A DNA stretch of 64,000 bases from an uncultured Tateyamaria sp. (GCF_947496075.1 NZ_CANMBJ010000001.1:62001-126000); one strand, 5' to 3'; shown: positions 15,957-26,005, counted from the first letter of the stretch. Notes: generated from the sequence alone by a model not told the origin. A program made the numbers and translations.

Positions 15957-18708
15957 ACTTACCAAGCGACCACCAGCCGCGTTTTTTCGGCTTGGGTGGG
16001 TCGTCCGGAACAGATGCTGGTGCTTCGGCCACGGCTTCTGGCACCTTCACTTCTTCTGCCTGCACTGGTTTCGACACCGGTTCAGACGCAGGCGCATCAT
16101 CGGCTTTCACCGTCTTGGACTTCGTGCTGCGCGACCGTGTAGAGCGCGTCGAGGTTTTCTTGGGTGCTTCTGTCGCCTCTTCAACTGGCACCTCAGGTGC
16201 TTCGACCTCAGGTTTCACCTCAGCCGGTTCAGTTTCAGCGTTCTCCGCCTCTGTTGCCGCAGCCTTTGCGGCGTCCGCTTTGGCCTTGGTGGACGAACGA
16301 GACCGAGACGACCGGCTTCGCGTGGTCTTCTTCGCCGGTTTTTCCGCCTGCTCCGTGGCCTCGTCTTGCTTCGGCTCCTCGGCAGTTGGTGCTTCGTCGG
16401 AAAGTGGTGCCGCTTCGTCAGACGCCGCTTCATTGGCCTCTGATGTTTCACCTTCTACCTGATCAGCCACCGTCTCCGTGCCGGACGACTTGCTGCGGCT
16501 CCGGCTGCGACGCCGACGACGACGACGTTTGGGCTTTGGTTCACCGTCCTCGCCTGTGGATGTCTCTGGAACGACCTCCGACAAGGCATCTTCGTCCTCG
16601 TCTATCTGGTCCATGATCGATGTATCGACGGACACCACGGGCGCCTCAACCGCGTTCACAACGCGAGTTGCGGTCTTGAATTTCTCGAGCGAGAAGTCGG
16701 GGCTCACCAGATGCGGGTCACCTTCAATCCGGACAGAAAGACCATAGCGGCCCTCAATCTGCGCGATATGCTCGCGCTTCTGGTTCATCAGGAAATTTGC
16801 GATGCCAACAGGCGCATTGATCAACACCTCGCGTGAGCGGCGGCGCGTCCCTTCCTCCTCAATCTGGCGCAGAATGGACAGGGCCAGATTATCATCCGAC
16901 CGGATAAGGCCCGTGCCATGACACGCCTGACAGGGTTGCGTCGTTGCCTCGATCATGCCGGGGCGCAGACGCTGACGGCTCATTTCCATCAGGCCAAAGC
17001 CGGAAATCCGACCCACCTGAATGCGGGCGCGGTCGGTCTTCAGGCGATCCTTCATGCGCTTTTCAACGGCGGAGTTGTTCTTACGCTCGTCCATGTCGAT
17101 GAAGTCGATGACGATCAGACCGGCAAGGTCACGAAGACGCAACTGGCGCGCCACTTCGTCAGCAGCCTCCAGATTGGTCTTGAGCGCGGTTTCTTCGATC
17201 GATCCTTCCTTGGTCGCCCGGCCGGAGTTCACGTCGATGGCCACAAGCGCCTCGGTGACGCCGATCACGATGTAGCCGCCCGACTTCAGCTGAACGGTCG
17301 GATTGAACATGCCACCCAGATAAGTCTCGACCTGGTAGCGCGCGAACAGCGGCAGGCTGTCCTGGTACTGTTTCACGTTCTTGGCGTGGGACGGCATGAT
17401 CATTTTCATGAAGTCCTTGGCGATGCGATAGCCGCGCTCGCCCTCGACAAACACCTCATCAATCTCGCGGTTATAGAGATCGCGGATCGACCGTTTGATC
17501 AGATCGCCCTCTTCATAGATTTTCGCGGGCGCGATGGACTTGAGGGTCAGCTCGCGGATCTGCTCCCACAAGCGTTGCAGGTACTCATAGTCACGTTTGA
17601 TCTCGGCCTTGGTGCGCTTGGCCCCTGCTGTCCGAACGATCAGACCGGCACCCTGCGGCACCTCGATCTCGTTTGCGATTTCCTTCAGCTTCTTGCGGTC
17701 GGCAGCATTGGTGATCTTGCGGGAAATACCACCGCCACGGGCGGTATTGGGCATCAGGACACAATAGCGTCCAGCCAGCGAAAGGTAGGTGGTCAGGGCA
17801 GCACCCTTGTTGCCGCGTTCTTCCTTGACCACCTGCACCAGCAGGATCTGACGAACCTTGATGACTTCCTGAATCTTGTAGCGGCGCGGCCTGGGTTTGC
17901 GCGGCGGACGAATGTCTTCGCTGTCGTCCTCATCCGCGACAGATTCGATGCTGTCATCCTTGGATGTTGCATCCGCCCCCTTCGCTTTGACGTCATCGTC
18001 CTCAACGGCATCGGCAGTCGGAGCATCGTGCTCTGCTTCATCAGCCTCATCCGTATCTACAGCTTTTTCAGCTTCATCGGCTGCCGAGGTTTCAGATGCA
18101 GAGGTTTCATCCTCCGCTGCTGGTTCAACCTTCTCTGCGGTATCATCAGCCTCGGAAATCTCTTCGCCCGCTTCCGGCGTATCAACAGGCGTATCCTTGA
18201 CCGTTTCCATTGGGGAAGAGGCCTCTCCCTCTGGAACGGCTACATCCGTTTCAGCATCAGCGCCTGTATCGAGGTCGATGGTCTCCATTCCCTCAATCTC
18301 GGTCGATACCTTGGCGTCCGTATCAGCGGCTTTTGACGCTTTGGACTTCGACCGCGACGACCGCTTTCGCGTCGGCTTGGGTTTATCCTCTTCGTCATCG
18401 CGCGCCTTCAACGCCTCGGCATAGGCGCGCTCTTCCTCCATCAACGCCTCGCGGTCAGCGACTGGGATCTGGTAGTAATCCGGGTGGATTTCCGAGAACG
18501 CAAGGAACCCATGGCGATTGCCGCCATAGTCCACAAACGCCGCCTGAAGCGACGGTTCGACCCGTGTTACCTTTGCGAGATAGATGTTGCCAGCAAGCTG
18601 GCGTTTGTTTTCGGATTCAAAATCGAACTCCTCGACCTTGTTTCCGTCGACCACCACAACGCGGGTTTCTTCCGCGTGGGTGGCATCGATAAGCATTTTC
18701 TTTGGCAT
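15955..18708 (-). CDS. rne: Ribonuclease E
   Basis: 917 residues from the ATG at 18708 (MPKKMLIDATHAEETRVVV). The S1 domain is split by an acidic, Ala/Glu/Asp-rich insertion of roughly residues 100-275, as in other alphaproteobacterial RNase E. The catalytic DNase-I-like part has both metal-binding Asp contexts, LVAIDVNSGR and LIVIDFIDMDERK. The Zn-link is CQACHGTG. A long C-terminal low-complexity scaffold follows with Arg-rich patches (KRRRRRRRSRSRS) and acidic repeats, which would bind RNA and degradosome partners. The gene is single, with a long leader. Confidence 0.95.
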   Translation of the reverse strand: MPKKMLIDATHAEETRVVVVDGNKVEEFDFESENKRQLAGNIYLAKVTRVEPSLQAAFVDYGGNRHGFLAFSEIHPDYYQIPVADREALMEEERAYAEALKARDDEEDKPKPTRKRSSRSKSKASKAADTDAKVSTEIEGMETIDLDTGADAETDVAVPEGEASSPMETVKDTPVDTPEAGEEISEADDTAEKVEPAAEDETSASETSAADEAEKAVDTDEADEAEHDAPTADAVEDDDVKAKGADATSKDDSIESVADEDDSEDIRPPRKPRPRRYKIQEVIKVRQILLVQVVKEERGNKGAALTTYLSLAGRYCVLMPNTARGGGISRKITNAADRKKLKEIANEIEVPQGAGLIVRTAGAKRTKAEIKRDYEYLQRLWEQIRELTLKSIAPAKIYEEGDLIKRSIRDLYNREIDEVFVEGERGYRIAKDFMKMIMPSHAKNVKQYQDSLPLFARYQVETYLGGMFNPTVQLKSGGYIVIGVTEALVAIDVNSGRATKEGSIEETALKTNLEAADEVARQLRLRDLAGLIVIDFIDMDERKNNSAVEKRMKDRLKTDRARIQVGRISGFGLMEMSRQRLRPGMIEATTQPCQACHGTGLIRSDDNLALSILRQIEEEGTRRRSREVLINAPVGIANFLMNQKREHIAQIEGRYGLSVRIEGDPHLVSPDFSLEKFKTATRVVNAVEAPVVSVDTSIMDQIDEDEDALSEVVPETSTGEDGEPKPKRRRRRRRSRSRSKSSGTETVADQVEGETSEANEAASDEAAPLSDEAPTAEEPKQDEATEQAEKPAKKTTRSRSSRSRSSTKAKADAAKAAATEAENAETEPAEVKPEVEAPEVPVEEATEAPKKTSTRSTRSRSTKSKTVKADDAPASEPVSKPVQAEEVKVPEAVAEAPASVPDDPPKPKKRGWWSLGK

Positions 18709-19215
18709 GAAATTCCATTGCGCGCCCGCAATCGTCTGGCGCCTGGCGGCGCAAGCGTGTTGGGGGCGTGTCTTGTCTGAGCGAATATGGACGCGCTGCA
18801 GATCAGGCCGGAGGGGCCTTCTGCCGGGAACTGTACTGTCCTCACGCGCGTCATCGCGGTTCTTCTCCGACACGGTGCTTTACTGCATCGTGTCCGTTCA
18901 TAAGCTGCGCCAGACCTTGGTCCGCGTCAGCAATCCTTGGCCATTGCTGGCCCAATCGGTCTGTGGACCGCGGCAGGGTGTCCTGTCCGTTCCGTCCAAC
19001 AGCGAAACTCAAACGAAGCGACGCACACAGGCGGCTTTGCTTCGTCCCTTTAGATAAGAGTAAGGTGGGGTAAATGACAATGGGCAATCGCCCGAACCGG
19101 CAAATGACGCATCTTCCCGTTCCCTCCCGGTACGAAAAAGTGCGCGCAACCTCTCTAGATGACGCGCGTGTCTCGCAGTTGACACCAACCGATCCAGGCA
19201 AAAACCAGCGCTCGT
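18709..19215 (-). promoter_or_regulatory. Probable long leader/promoter region of rne
   Basis: About 500 bases upstream of the RNase E start contain no convincing gene; open frames here have unlikely composition. On the minus strand there is a 7-bp stem ACGAAGC...GCTTCGT spanning 19013-19045. In other bacteria rne has a structured 5' leader through which RNase E controls its own mRNA. This region is a candidate for the same, without direct proof. Confidence 0.4.
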
Positions 19216-20022
19216 TCAGGTTACCAAGATCAAGGGGCGGTGGTCCGATACTTCGGGTTGATCCGGCACATCAAAGGCGCTTTTGGCCATTAAGTCATTG
19301 GACACCAACATGTAGTCGGCAAAGCGTTGGCTCTTTGTATAAAGCGTCGTGCGGGTATCCATGATGCGGTGATGGGCAATCAAGTCATGCAGGCCGTTCT
19401 GTGCAAATTGCGCAAAACTGGCACTGTCTGGTAAGAGGTTGAAATCCCCCGCGAGTACCGCCGGGATGTCTTGCTGCCAGAGCGAGCGAAAGAGAGCTAT
19501 CGCGCGTTCGGTCTGCCGTGTACGGGCCGCCGTGTCGCCTTTGCCCGACGGGTCTCGCAATCCATGGAAATGGCCAACGCAAAGCGACTGACCTGTGCCG
19601 GGGTCCTGCACCCGTACCACCTGCATCGCGCGTGGCACGGGTTCTGCGCCCCAGCCATCTGGGCGAAACGTGCCATGGACAAAACCCTGCGCGAATTGTG
19701 TAACCGCCAAGTTCCGCCGAACCCACAAGCCCAAGCCATGCTCAGAGTGGACGGCAACGCCTTTGTCATCCATTAAAACACCGCGCGTCGCCGCCGCAAA
19801 AAAAGATTGGTGGTCTGGAAGCAGCGCGGAAATGTCACCGAACAGGTCCGACCGTTGTGCTAGATCGCGGTAGGGATCGACATAGCGTAACCATTCAGGG
19901 CTTTGTATCGGGGCGCGTGTGACCTCCTGCAGGCACAAAACATCAATATCGAGACTGGCAATCCATGGTGCAAGCGCATCCCAGACCTGCCCACCCCAGG
20001 CATTTAGACTGACAATCTTCAT
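19216..20022 (-). CDS. Endonuclease/exonuclease/phosphatase family protein
   Basis: 268 residues with the DNase-I-fold motifs in order: MKIVSLNAWGG at the start, LCLQEV near residue 32 (metal-binding Glu), GHFHG in mid-protein, AGDFNLLPDS and the closing SDHRPL (catalytic Asp-His). No signal peptide is visible, so it is probably cytoplasmic. The substrate could be DNA, a phosphoinositide-like ester or a nucleotide, and cannot be specified. Its 3' end faces away from rne; the HAD phosphatase gene lies upstream on the same strand. Confidence 0.8.
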   Translation of the reverse strand: MKIVSLNAWGGQVWDALAPWIASLDIDVLCLQEVTRAPIQSPEWLRYVDPYRDLAQRSDLFGDISALLPDHQSFFAAATRGVLMDDKGVAVHSEHGLGLWVRRNLAVTQFAQGFVHGTFRPDGWGAEPVPRAMQVVRVQDPGTGQSLCVGHFHGLRDPSGKGDTAARTRQTERAIALFRSLWQQDIPAVLAGDFNLLPDSASFAQFAQNGLHDLIAHHRIMDTRTTLYTKSQRFADYMLVSNDLMAKSAFDVPDQPEVSDHRPLILVT

Positions 20023-20130
20023 CGTCGCATGACCCCACCAATGACCCCCTGCTCACGTCGGCACCGTCTCACCGGTGGCGGGGACAGGCAAGTATGCTTC
20101 GCGGATCAACGTCAGAGTGCCCTGACCAGG

Positions 20131-20799
20131 CTAGAGATGAATTCCAAATCCGCCGACTTCTTCGATAGCCGCCCACAAATCGGGCGCAACCCGTTGGCCA
20201 AGCGAGGGTAAGGGCGTGTCAACAGGACGCAAGTCCGGCACCTGTACAGCGATGCAACCGGCGCGCACAGCCGCTGTAATCCCGCTGTCGCTGTCCTCGA
20301 AAGCCGCACAGCGTGTGGGGTCCACGGCAAGGGCTGTCGCCGCCTGGAGATACGGGGCCGGATCCGGCTTGCGTGCTGGCACCTCGTTGCCGCCTACGAC
20401 CGCCTCGAAATGTCGCAAAAGCCCGGCTTTATCCAGATGCTGGCGTGCAGTGTCACCATTGGTCGAGGTTACAACGGCCATCCTGGCCCCCTGCCCGGCC
20501 AACCGCTCGAGGCTGTCACGCACCGTCGGACGCAAGGGCACGGTCTGCGCCACCCGGCGGGACACCTCAGCATGCCAGGCCACATTAAACCCGGCCAAAT
20601 CGAATTCCGGGCCCAGAAACGATTCCAGCCGCTGCCGCGCAGCGTCGCCCGAAACCCCGACCAATGTTAGAAAATGCGCATCAACGGCCTGAGCGGCGAA
20701 CCCATGTGGCACCAGAATATCCCTTGCCACCGCGCCGTAGACCCGCTCGCTGTCCAAAATCAGCCCATCCATGTCAAAAAGGAAAGCATCCGGCATCAT
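20131..20799 (-). CDS. HAD superfamily phosphatase (beta-phosphoglucomutase-like)
   Basis: 222 residues from the ATG at 20799; MMPDAF offers two adjacent starts. HAD motif I is FLFDMDGLILDSE, motif II is VVTSTNGD, the motif III Lys is in EVPARKPDP and motif IV is AFEDSDSGI. The helical cap between motifs I and II marks subfamily IA. This pattern (DMDGxxxDSE) is that of phosphatases or mutases acting on sugar phosphates or phosphoglycolate. The exact substrate is unknown. Confidence 0.85.
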   Translation of the reverse strand: MMPDAFLFDMDGLILDSERVYGAVARDILVPHGFAAQAVDAHFLTLVGVSGDAARQRLESFLGPEFDLAGFNVAWHAEVSRRVAQTVPLRPTVRDSLERLAGQGARMAVVTSTNGDTARQHLDKAGLLRHFEAVVGGNEVPARKPDPAPYLQAATALAVDPTRCAAFEDSDSGITAAVRAGCIAVQVPDLRPVDTPLPSLGQRVAPDLWAAIEEVGGFGIHL

Positions 20800-20849
20800 C
20801 ACTGCAATCTCCCAACACCAATGCCGCACTCATGCCACGCCCGCATACG

Positions 20850-20882
20850 AAACAAAATGACCGCCGAGTTCCCCGGCGGTCA
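20850..20882 (-). terminator. Intrinsic terminator downstream of dctD
   Basis: On the minus strand TGACCGCCG and CGGCGGTCA form a nine-pair stem with a seven-base loop, followed by TTTTGTTT. It lies about 30 bases after the dctD stop. Confidence 0.8.
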
Positions 20883-20912
20883 CTTGTTTCAACAGGCTGT
20901 CACGTAAGGTGA

Positions 20913-22247
20913 TCAGAGATAGTCAGAACGCTGCAAGCCGTATTTGGCCATCTTCTCGTTCAGAGTCCGACGCGGCAGGCACAACTCTTCCATGACGCTG
21001 GCGATGGACCCCTTGTGACGACGCATCGTATTGTCGATCAGCATGCGTTCGAAAGCCTCGACATATTCTTTCAAAGGCTTGCCTTCTGTGGTCATCACAG
21101 GCTGCATTTCCTCGTGATCGTTCATCAGCAAGGACGCAATGGACCCAGTGCCGCGACGGGCCTGCAACACGGCACGCTCCGCAATATTGATCAGCTGCCG
21201 TACATTGCCAGGCCACGGGGCCTGCAACAGTTGCGCAGCTTCTTGGGCCGACACCTTGGGTGCCTCACAGCCATATTCATCGGCAAATTGATCACTCAGC
21301 CGGGTGAACAGGGTCAGAATGTCCTCGCCCCGCTGGCGCAGCGGGGGCACAGTGATCTTCAGGGCCGCCAGACGGTAATAAAGGTCAGGGCGCAGCGCGT
21401 CCTCACAGGTCCGGCCGGCTTCCTGCATGTTGCAGATGCCCACGATACGGGTCTCTGCCGGTGTGCCTTGCTCGTTGATGATCGACAACAGTCGGGCCTG
21501 AAGCGCCTCACTCAGGGCTTCGATATCCTCAAGAACAAGGGTCCCGCCACGGGCCTCCTCGATCGCGGGCAAGGCACTGTCCTCCGGCAACATGGGACCG
21601 AACAGACGCTTGGCCAGCGCCTCCTCTTCCCAAGCCGAGCAGCTGACCAATACGAATTTCTTGCCTGCACGGCTCCCGACAGCATGCAGTGCATGGGCGA
21701 CCAGCGTCTTGCCTGTGCCAGTTTCGCCGTCAATCAGCACGTGACCGTCGGCCTGCCCCAGATCCAGAATATCCTCGCGCAGACGCTCCATCACAGGCGA
21801 CTGGCCGATCAGCTTTTTCATCAACTGGCCGCCATCGCTCAACTCGCGACGCAGCGCACGGTTATCCATAGTGAGACGGCGGGCGCCCGTAGCGCGCTTT
21901 GCAAGCTCACTCATGCGATCAGGGTTAAAGGGCTTTTCGAGGAAATCGAACGCACCCACCCGCATCGCTTCAACGGCCATGGGCACATCGCCGTGGCCTG
22001 TAATCATGATGACCGGCAACGCACTGTCATTACCCATCAACTTCTTCAGAAATTGCATCCCGTCCATTCCGGGCATTTTGATGTCTGAAATCACGATGCC
22101 AGGATATTCCGGCCCCAGCACCTTGAGAGCATCTTCGGCGCTCGCAAAGGTTTCGGTGTCGTAGCCTGACAAGGCCAGCCATTGGCTGATGGATTGACGC
22201 ATGTCCTGCTCGTCATCGACGATGGCAATTTTCATGGCTTGTGTCAT
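20913..22247 (-). CDS. dctD: DctD-type response regulator lacking the GAFTGA loop
   Basis: 444 residues. The receiver domain (1-120) has DD11-12, the phosphorylated D55 in ISDIKMPGMDG and K105. The AAA+ domain has Walker A GETGTGKT (174-181) and the arginine-finger region RPDLYYRLAALKITVPPLRQR. Walker B is altered to GTLVLEDIE (usually LFLDEI). After LFG (215-217), where NtrC-class activators carry the sigma-54-contacting GAFTGA, the sequence reads PMLPEDSALP instead. A Fis-type HTH ends the protein. It partners DctB, whose gene ends six bases upstream, for C4-dicarboxylate sensing. Without GAFTGA, classical sigma-54 activation is doubtful. Confidence 0.85.
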   Translation of the reverse strand: MTQAMKIAIVDDEQDMRQSISQWLALSGYDTETFASAEDALKVLGPEYPGIVISDIKMPGMDGMQFLKKLMGNDSALPVIMITGHGDVPMAVEAMRVGAFDFLEKPFNPDRMSELAKRATGARRLTMDNRALRRELSDGGQLMKKLIGQSPVMERLREDILDLGQADGHVLIDGETGTGKTLVAHALHAVGSRAGKKFVLVSCSAWEEEALAKRLFGPMLPEDSALPAIEEARGGTLVLEDIEALSEALQARLLSIINEQGTPAETRIVGICNMQEAGRTCEDALRPDLYYRLAALKITVPPLRQRGEDILTLFTRLSDQFADEYGCEAPKVSAQEAAQLLQAPWPGNVRQLINIAERAVLQARRGTGSIASLLMNDHEEMQPVMTTEGKPLKEYVEAFERMLIDNTMRRHKGSIASVMEELCLPRRTLNEKMAKYGLQRSDYL

Positions 22248-22253
22248 TGTGGC

Positions 22254-24035
22254 TTACTCCGCCGCTCTGATCTTGTTGTCTTCACCCCCCGAACCCTCGT
22301 CATCGAGAATCGGAAGCTGCATTTCAAAGACGGCACCGCCCGCTTGTCCGTTGCGTGCAACCAACCGTCCGCCTAAATCGTTTACAATGCCGGAAGAGAT
22401 AGCAAGGCCCAACCCTACGCCATCGCCCGGCTGCTTGGTGGTGTAGAAAGGTTCGAACAGGCTGTCCAAATCCTCGATACCCGGTCCGTTGTCACGCACG
22501 GTCAGTGTCGCCGTCTCACCCGCCGACAGGATAATATCAACCTGTGGCTCCCGTTCCGACTTGGTGGCGTCTATGGCATTTCGCAATAGGTTCACCATCA
22601 CCTGTTCGATCCGCATCCGGTCGCCAAGAACTTCTATCGGTTCCGGGGGAACAACGCGGTTGATCAGAACCCGGCGCTGCCGCAGCTGCGGCTCCATCAT
22701 CGACAGGCTGGACGCCAGCGCATCGCCCATATTTACAGGGCTTAGCGCGTCCTGACCTTTGCGTGCATAGGATTTGAGCTGGCGGGTGATCGCGCCCATC
22801 CGCTCAATCAGATCATCGATGCGACCAAAACCGACCAACGCCTCATCCGGGCGGTTTCTGCGCAGCAGCAGACGTGCACCGGCCAGATAGGTTTTCATTG
22901 CTGCCAGCGGCTGGTTCAACTCGTGACTGACCGCTGCCGACATCTCACCCAATGCAGCGAGTTTCGACGACTGCTCAAGGGTTTGTTCGGCCTGCGCGAG
23001 GTCTTCCTGAACCCGTTTTCGCTCGGCGATTTCTCGCTGCAACTGCACATTCAGGTGGCGAAGCTCTGCCGACTCCCGTGCGAACAACGCCAGCCGCAAA
23101 GCTGACCTGCGGCTCATTGCATAAAATGCGAGCGCTAGAAGAATGGCGAATCCCATAATCTCAAGCGCGAGAACTCCGTTTACGCGCTCACGAACACTAG
23201 CATAGGTGGTAAAAGACGTCATTCGCCAGCCACGAAACGGAATGCGTGCCTCAAGCCGCATCACGCCTTCGCCCTGCAAGTAGGCATCGGGCGGCAGCGC
23301 GGTCCAATCTGCCGTAGCGCGAATGGCGCGCTCGATCGCACTCTGTGGAGTTTGGCGCGCCAGTGCATCCTCTTCCGTGCGTCCACGCCACCGCGGCTCC
23401 GTGCTTAAGATGATCTGACCAGCGCTGTCGGTGACCAATACAGCAGCCGATATACCGGCCCAAGCCCGTTCGAACTTTTGCAAATCCACCTCGACGGCGA
23501 TCACGCCCAGAACATCGCCCCCCGCCGTCACACGGCGAGAATACGTAAAGTCGAAGCCGCCTGCCTCACGTTCAGTAAGCGTAAAAATGGTGCCGCTCGC
23601 TCGCAGCGCATTAATGAAAAAGGGTTCAGTTCGGTGATTGGAACCAAGGCGATTGCGGTCCGTCGCAGCGACAGTCCTCCCGTCACGGTCCAGCAGATAT
23701 AGATTGGCCGCGCCAATCTCTTCCACAAAGGAAATCAGGCGTTGCGTAGATTGCTGATAATCTTGACTGTTCAGCGCCCCAATCAGAGTTGGGTCGCGCG
23801 CCAGAAGCTGTGGAACAATCTGGCTCTGACGCAGTTCGCTTAGCAGGTTACCAGAGTACAGTGCGAGCCTGAGCTCTGCCCTGTTTCGCGTGGTTTCGGT
23901 AAACCGATCTGTCAGTAGCCGGTTTGTGAAAAAGACTGTTGTGACCGCTGCAACGGTCAAAAGGACAAGCGCAGCTCGAACACGCCAACTTGTGGCGGAT
24001 GTGCGGGGCGCAGGGGATCGATCAGCAGCTGGCAT
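22254..24035 (-). CDS. dctB: DctB-type sensor histidine kinase
   Basis: 593 residues from the ATG at 24035; an in-frame TTG twelve codons earlier is possible. One membrane helix follows the N-terminus. A periplasmic double-Cache domain (about 60-285) carries ANLYLLDRDGRTVA and FDFTYSRRV, and a second helix follows. The coiled coil precedes the H-box AAVSHELNQPLAAMKTY with the phosphorylated His. N and G boxes are NLLRNAID, DNGPGIED and GVGLGLAIS. It senses C4-dicarboxylates in the periplasm and phosphorylates DctD. No dct transporter gene is adjacent. Confidence 0.88.
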   Translation of the reverse strand: MPAADRSPAPRTSATSWRVRAALVLLTVAAVTTVFFTNRLLTDRFTETTRNRAELRLALYSGNLLSELRQSQIVPQLLARDPTLIGALNSQDYQQSTQRLISFVEEIGAANLYLLDRDGRTVAATDRNRLGSNHRTEPFFINALRASGTIFTLTEREAGGFDFTYSRRVTAGGDVLGVIAVEVDLQKFERAWAGISAAVLVTDSAGQIILSTEPRWRGRTEEDALARQTPQSAIERAIRATADWTALPPDAYLQGEGVMRLEARIPFRGWRMTSFTTYASVRERVNGVLALEIMGFAILLALAFYAMSRRSALRLALFARESAELRHLNVQLQREIAERKRVQEDLAQAEQTLEQSSKLAALGEMSAAVSHELNQPLAAMKTYLAGARLLLRRNRPDEALVGFGRIDDLIERMGAITRQLKSYARKGQDALSPVNMGDALASSLSMMEPQLRQRRVLINRVVPPEPIEVLGDRMRIEQVMVNLLRNAIDATKSEREPQVDIILSAGETATLTVRDNGPGIEDLDSLFEPFYTTKQPGDGVGLGLAISSGIVNDLGGRLVARNGQAGGAVFEMQLPILDDEGSGGEDNKIRAAE

Positions 24036-24072
24036 AAAGAGGAACCTACGGCGTCGATGGTTCCGGCTCAAG

Positions 24073-24741
24073 TCACGCGGACGTCAATTGCCCCACCACT
24101 GCGCGAAAGAGCGCCTGTCCATCGGTCCCACCATGGCCTGAGTCCGCCGCCCGCTCTGGATGGGGCATCATGCCAAGGACGCGGCGGTTCTCAGACAGAA
24201 TACCCGCAATGTCATGGCGCGATCCGTTCGGGTTGTCGGTATAGCGGAACGCAATGCGATCATCGCCCTCAAGTGCATTCAACGTGCTGTCGTCTGCAAA
24301 GTAGTTTCCGTCATGATGCGCAATGGGAATGTCGATTACATCGCCAGCATTGTAGCCTTCGGTAAACGCCGATTGCGACGTCTCAACTTCAAGGCCAACC
24401 GTTTTGCAGATGTACTTGAGCCCGGCATTGCGCAGCAGCGCACCTGGCAGGATTCCGGTCTCGGTCAGGACCTGAAAACCATTACATACGCCAAACACAT
24501 ATCCGCCCTGCTCTGCATGCGCCTTAACGGCTTTGCAGATCGGTGAATTGGCCGCGATGGCACCACACCGCAAGTAGTCGCCAAAGGAAAAGCCGCCCGG
24601 TACACCCACCATGTCGACGCCTGCAGGAAGCTCGGTGTCTTTGTGCCAAACCATTTCAACATCCGCACCCGCATTGCGAAAGGCGACGGCGAGATCTCGA
24701 TCACAGTTCGATCCGGGGAAAACAACAACGGCAGCTTTCAC
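24073..24741 (-). CDS. purQ: Phosphoribosylformylglycinamidine synthase, glutaminase subunit PurQ
   Basis: 222 residues. Class I glutamine amidotransferase triad: the nucleophile Cys in [14 protein letters not shown] and the His/Glu in MMPHPERA. The N-terminus [17 protein letters not shown] is diagnostic of PurQ. It supplies ammonia to PurL for the fourth step of purine synthesis, together with PurS. The purS gene lies about 110 bases upstream on the same strand; purL is not in the window. Confidence 0.96.
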   Translation of the reverse strand: MKAAVVVFPGSNCDRDLAVAFRNAGADVEMVWHKDTELPAGVDMVGVPGGFSFGDYLRCGAIAANSPICKAVKAHAEQGGYVFGVCNGFQVLTETGILPGALLRNAGLKYICKTVGLEVETSQSAFTEGYNAGDVIDIPIAHHDGNYFADDSTLNALEGDDRIAFRYTDNPNGSRHDIAGILSENRRVLGMMPHPERAADSGHGGTDGQALFRAVVGQLTSA

Positions 24742-24850
24742 GTTATGCGCTCCTTTGTATTCAGGTTTTGACAGCTACTGAGGAAAAGATTCCAATAAAG
24801 CTTGGCCAGCGAGCTAATGTACTAAATCGGTTTATAATGCCGCGGGTGGC

Positions 24851-25081
24851 TCAGCTCATCTCTACCCGATAGCTTTCGATCACCGTATTAGCCAACAGCT
24901 TCTCGCACATGGCCGTCACGTCTGCTTCATTGGTGCCATCCGCCAGGTCGAGTTCGATCACCTTGCCCTGGCGCACCCCATTCACCCCATCAAAGCCCAA
25001 TGCACCAAGTGCGTGACGCACTGCTTCGCCTTGTGGGTCCAGAACACCGTTCTTCAACATCACATGCACGGTCGCTTTCAT
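24851..25081 (-). CDS. purS: Phosphoribosylformylglycinamidine synthase subunit PurS
   Basis: 76 residues, full length. The sequence begins KATVHVMLKNGVLDPQGEAV and contains the conserved ALGFDGVNGVRQGKVIELDL. It is the small dimeric protein that bridges PurL and PurQ. It lies between purC (11 bases upstream) and purQ, the common alphaproteobacterial order purC-purS-purQ. Confidence 0.95.
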   Translation of the reverse strand: MKATVHVMLKNGVLDPQGEAVRHALGALGFDGVNGVRQGKVIELDLADGTNEADVTAMCEKLLANTVIESYRVEMS

Positions 25082-25092
25082 GTTCGTCTCTT

Positions 25093-25854
25093 TCAGTTGA
25101 TAAGGGTCGGTTTCGAAATGGGTGCCGCGTTCTTGGGCATCACACCCAGACGTCGGGCCACCTCGGTATAGGCATCGGTCAGGTTGCCGAGATCACGACG
25201 GAACACGTCTTTGTCCAGCTTCTGGCCTGTCTCAATGTCCCACAAGCGGCAGCTGTCCGGGCTGATCTCGTCCGCAACGATCAGGCGCATGAAGTCCCCG
25301 TCATAGACGCGGCCAATCTCGATCTTGAAATCAACAAGGCGGATACCGACCGCCAACATGACACCGCTCAGGAAATCGTTGACCCGCAAGGCAAGGGACA
25401 GGATGTCGTCCATGTCCTGTTGGCTGGCCCATCCAAATGCGGCGATATGCTCTTCGGTCACCAGCGGGTCGCCCAGCTTGTCATCCTTGTAGCAATATTC
25501 GACGATCGGGCGTGGCAACTGCGTGCCCTCCTCGATCCCAAGCCGTTCGCTCATGGTGCCCGCTGCATAGTTGCGCACGATCACTTCAAGCGGCACGATC
25601 TCGCAGGCGCGAACCAACTGTTCACGCATGTTCAGACGCTTGAGGAAGTGCGTTGGCACCCCGATCTGGCCGAGGCCAGTCATGAAGAATTCGCTGAGGC
25701 GGTTGTTCAGAACACCCTTGCCTTCGATCACGTCTTTCTTCTGGGCGTTGAAGGCGGTGGCGTCATCCTTGAAGTATTGAACGATCGTGCCGGGCTCGGG
25801 GCCTTCGTACAGAACCTTGGCCTTGCCTTCGTAGATCTTTTTGCGTCGCGCCAT
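25093..25854 (-). CDS. purC: Phosphoribosylaminoimidazole-succinocarboxamide synthase
   Basis: 253 residues from the ATG at 25854 ([18 protein letters not shown]), although the frame is open much further upstream. SAICAR synthetase signatures are [19 protein letters not shown] and [15 protein letters not shown]. The enzyme joins CAIR and aspartate with ATP in purine synthesis. It heads the purC-purS-purQ cluster and is divergent from the ATPase zeta-subunit gene, with about 150 bases between them that must hold both promoters. Confidence 0.96.
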   Translation of the reverse strand: MARRKKIYEGKAKVLYEGPEPGTIVQYFKDDATAFNAQKKDVIEGKGVLNNRLSEFFMTGLGQIGVPTHFLKRLNMREQLVRACEIVPLEVIVRNYAAGTMSERLGIEEGTQLPRPIVEYCYKDDKLGDPLVTEEHIAAFGWASQQDMDDILSLALRVNDFLSGVMLAVGIRLVDFKIEIGRVYDGDFMRLIVADEISPDSCRLWDIETGQKLDKDVFRRDLGNLTDAYTEVARRLGVMPKNAAPISKPTLIN

Positions 25855-26005
25855 GGGCGTCCTTTCGCGTGTGCAGGGGTGATGAGTCTCCCTGCCGATG
25901 GGCACCTCATAAGCAATCGACCCAAATGCCGCAAGCAATGGGGTTGCGCGGCGTGCCTTGGCCTGCATATCTGGAGGAAAGACAAGCCAGAAAGGGGGGT
26001 GACCA

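Noticed and set aside
16918-18336. 472-codon open frame antisense to rne
   Set aside because: Its composition reflects the complement of the RNase E catalytic and acidic regions; the conserved motifs are all on the minus strand.
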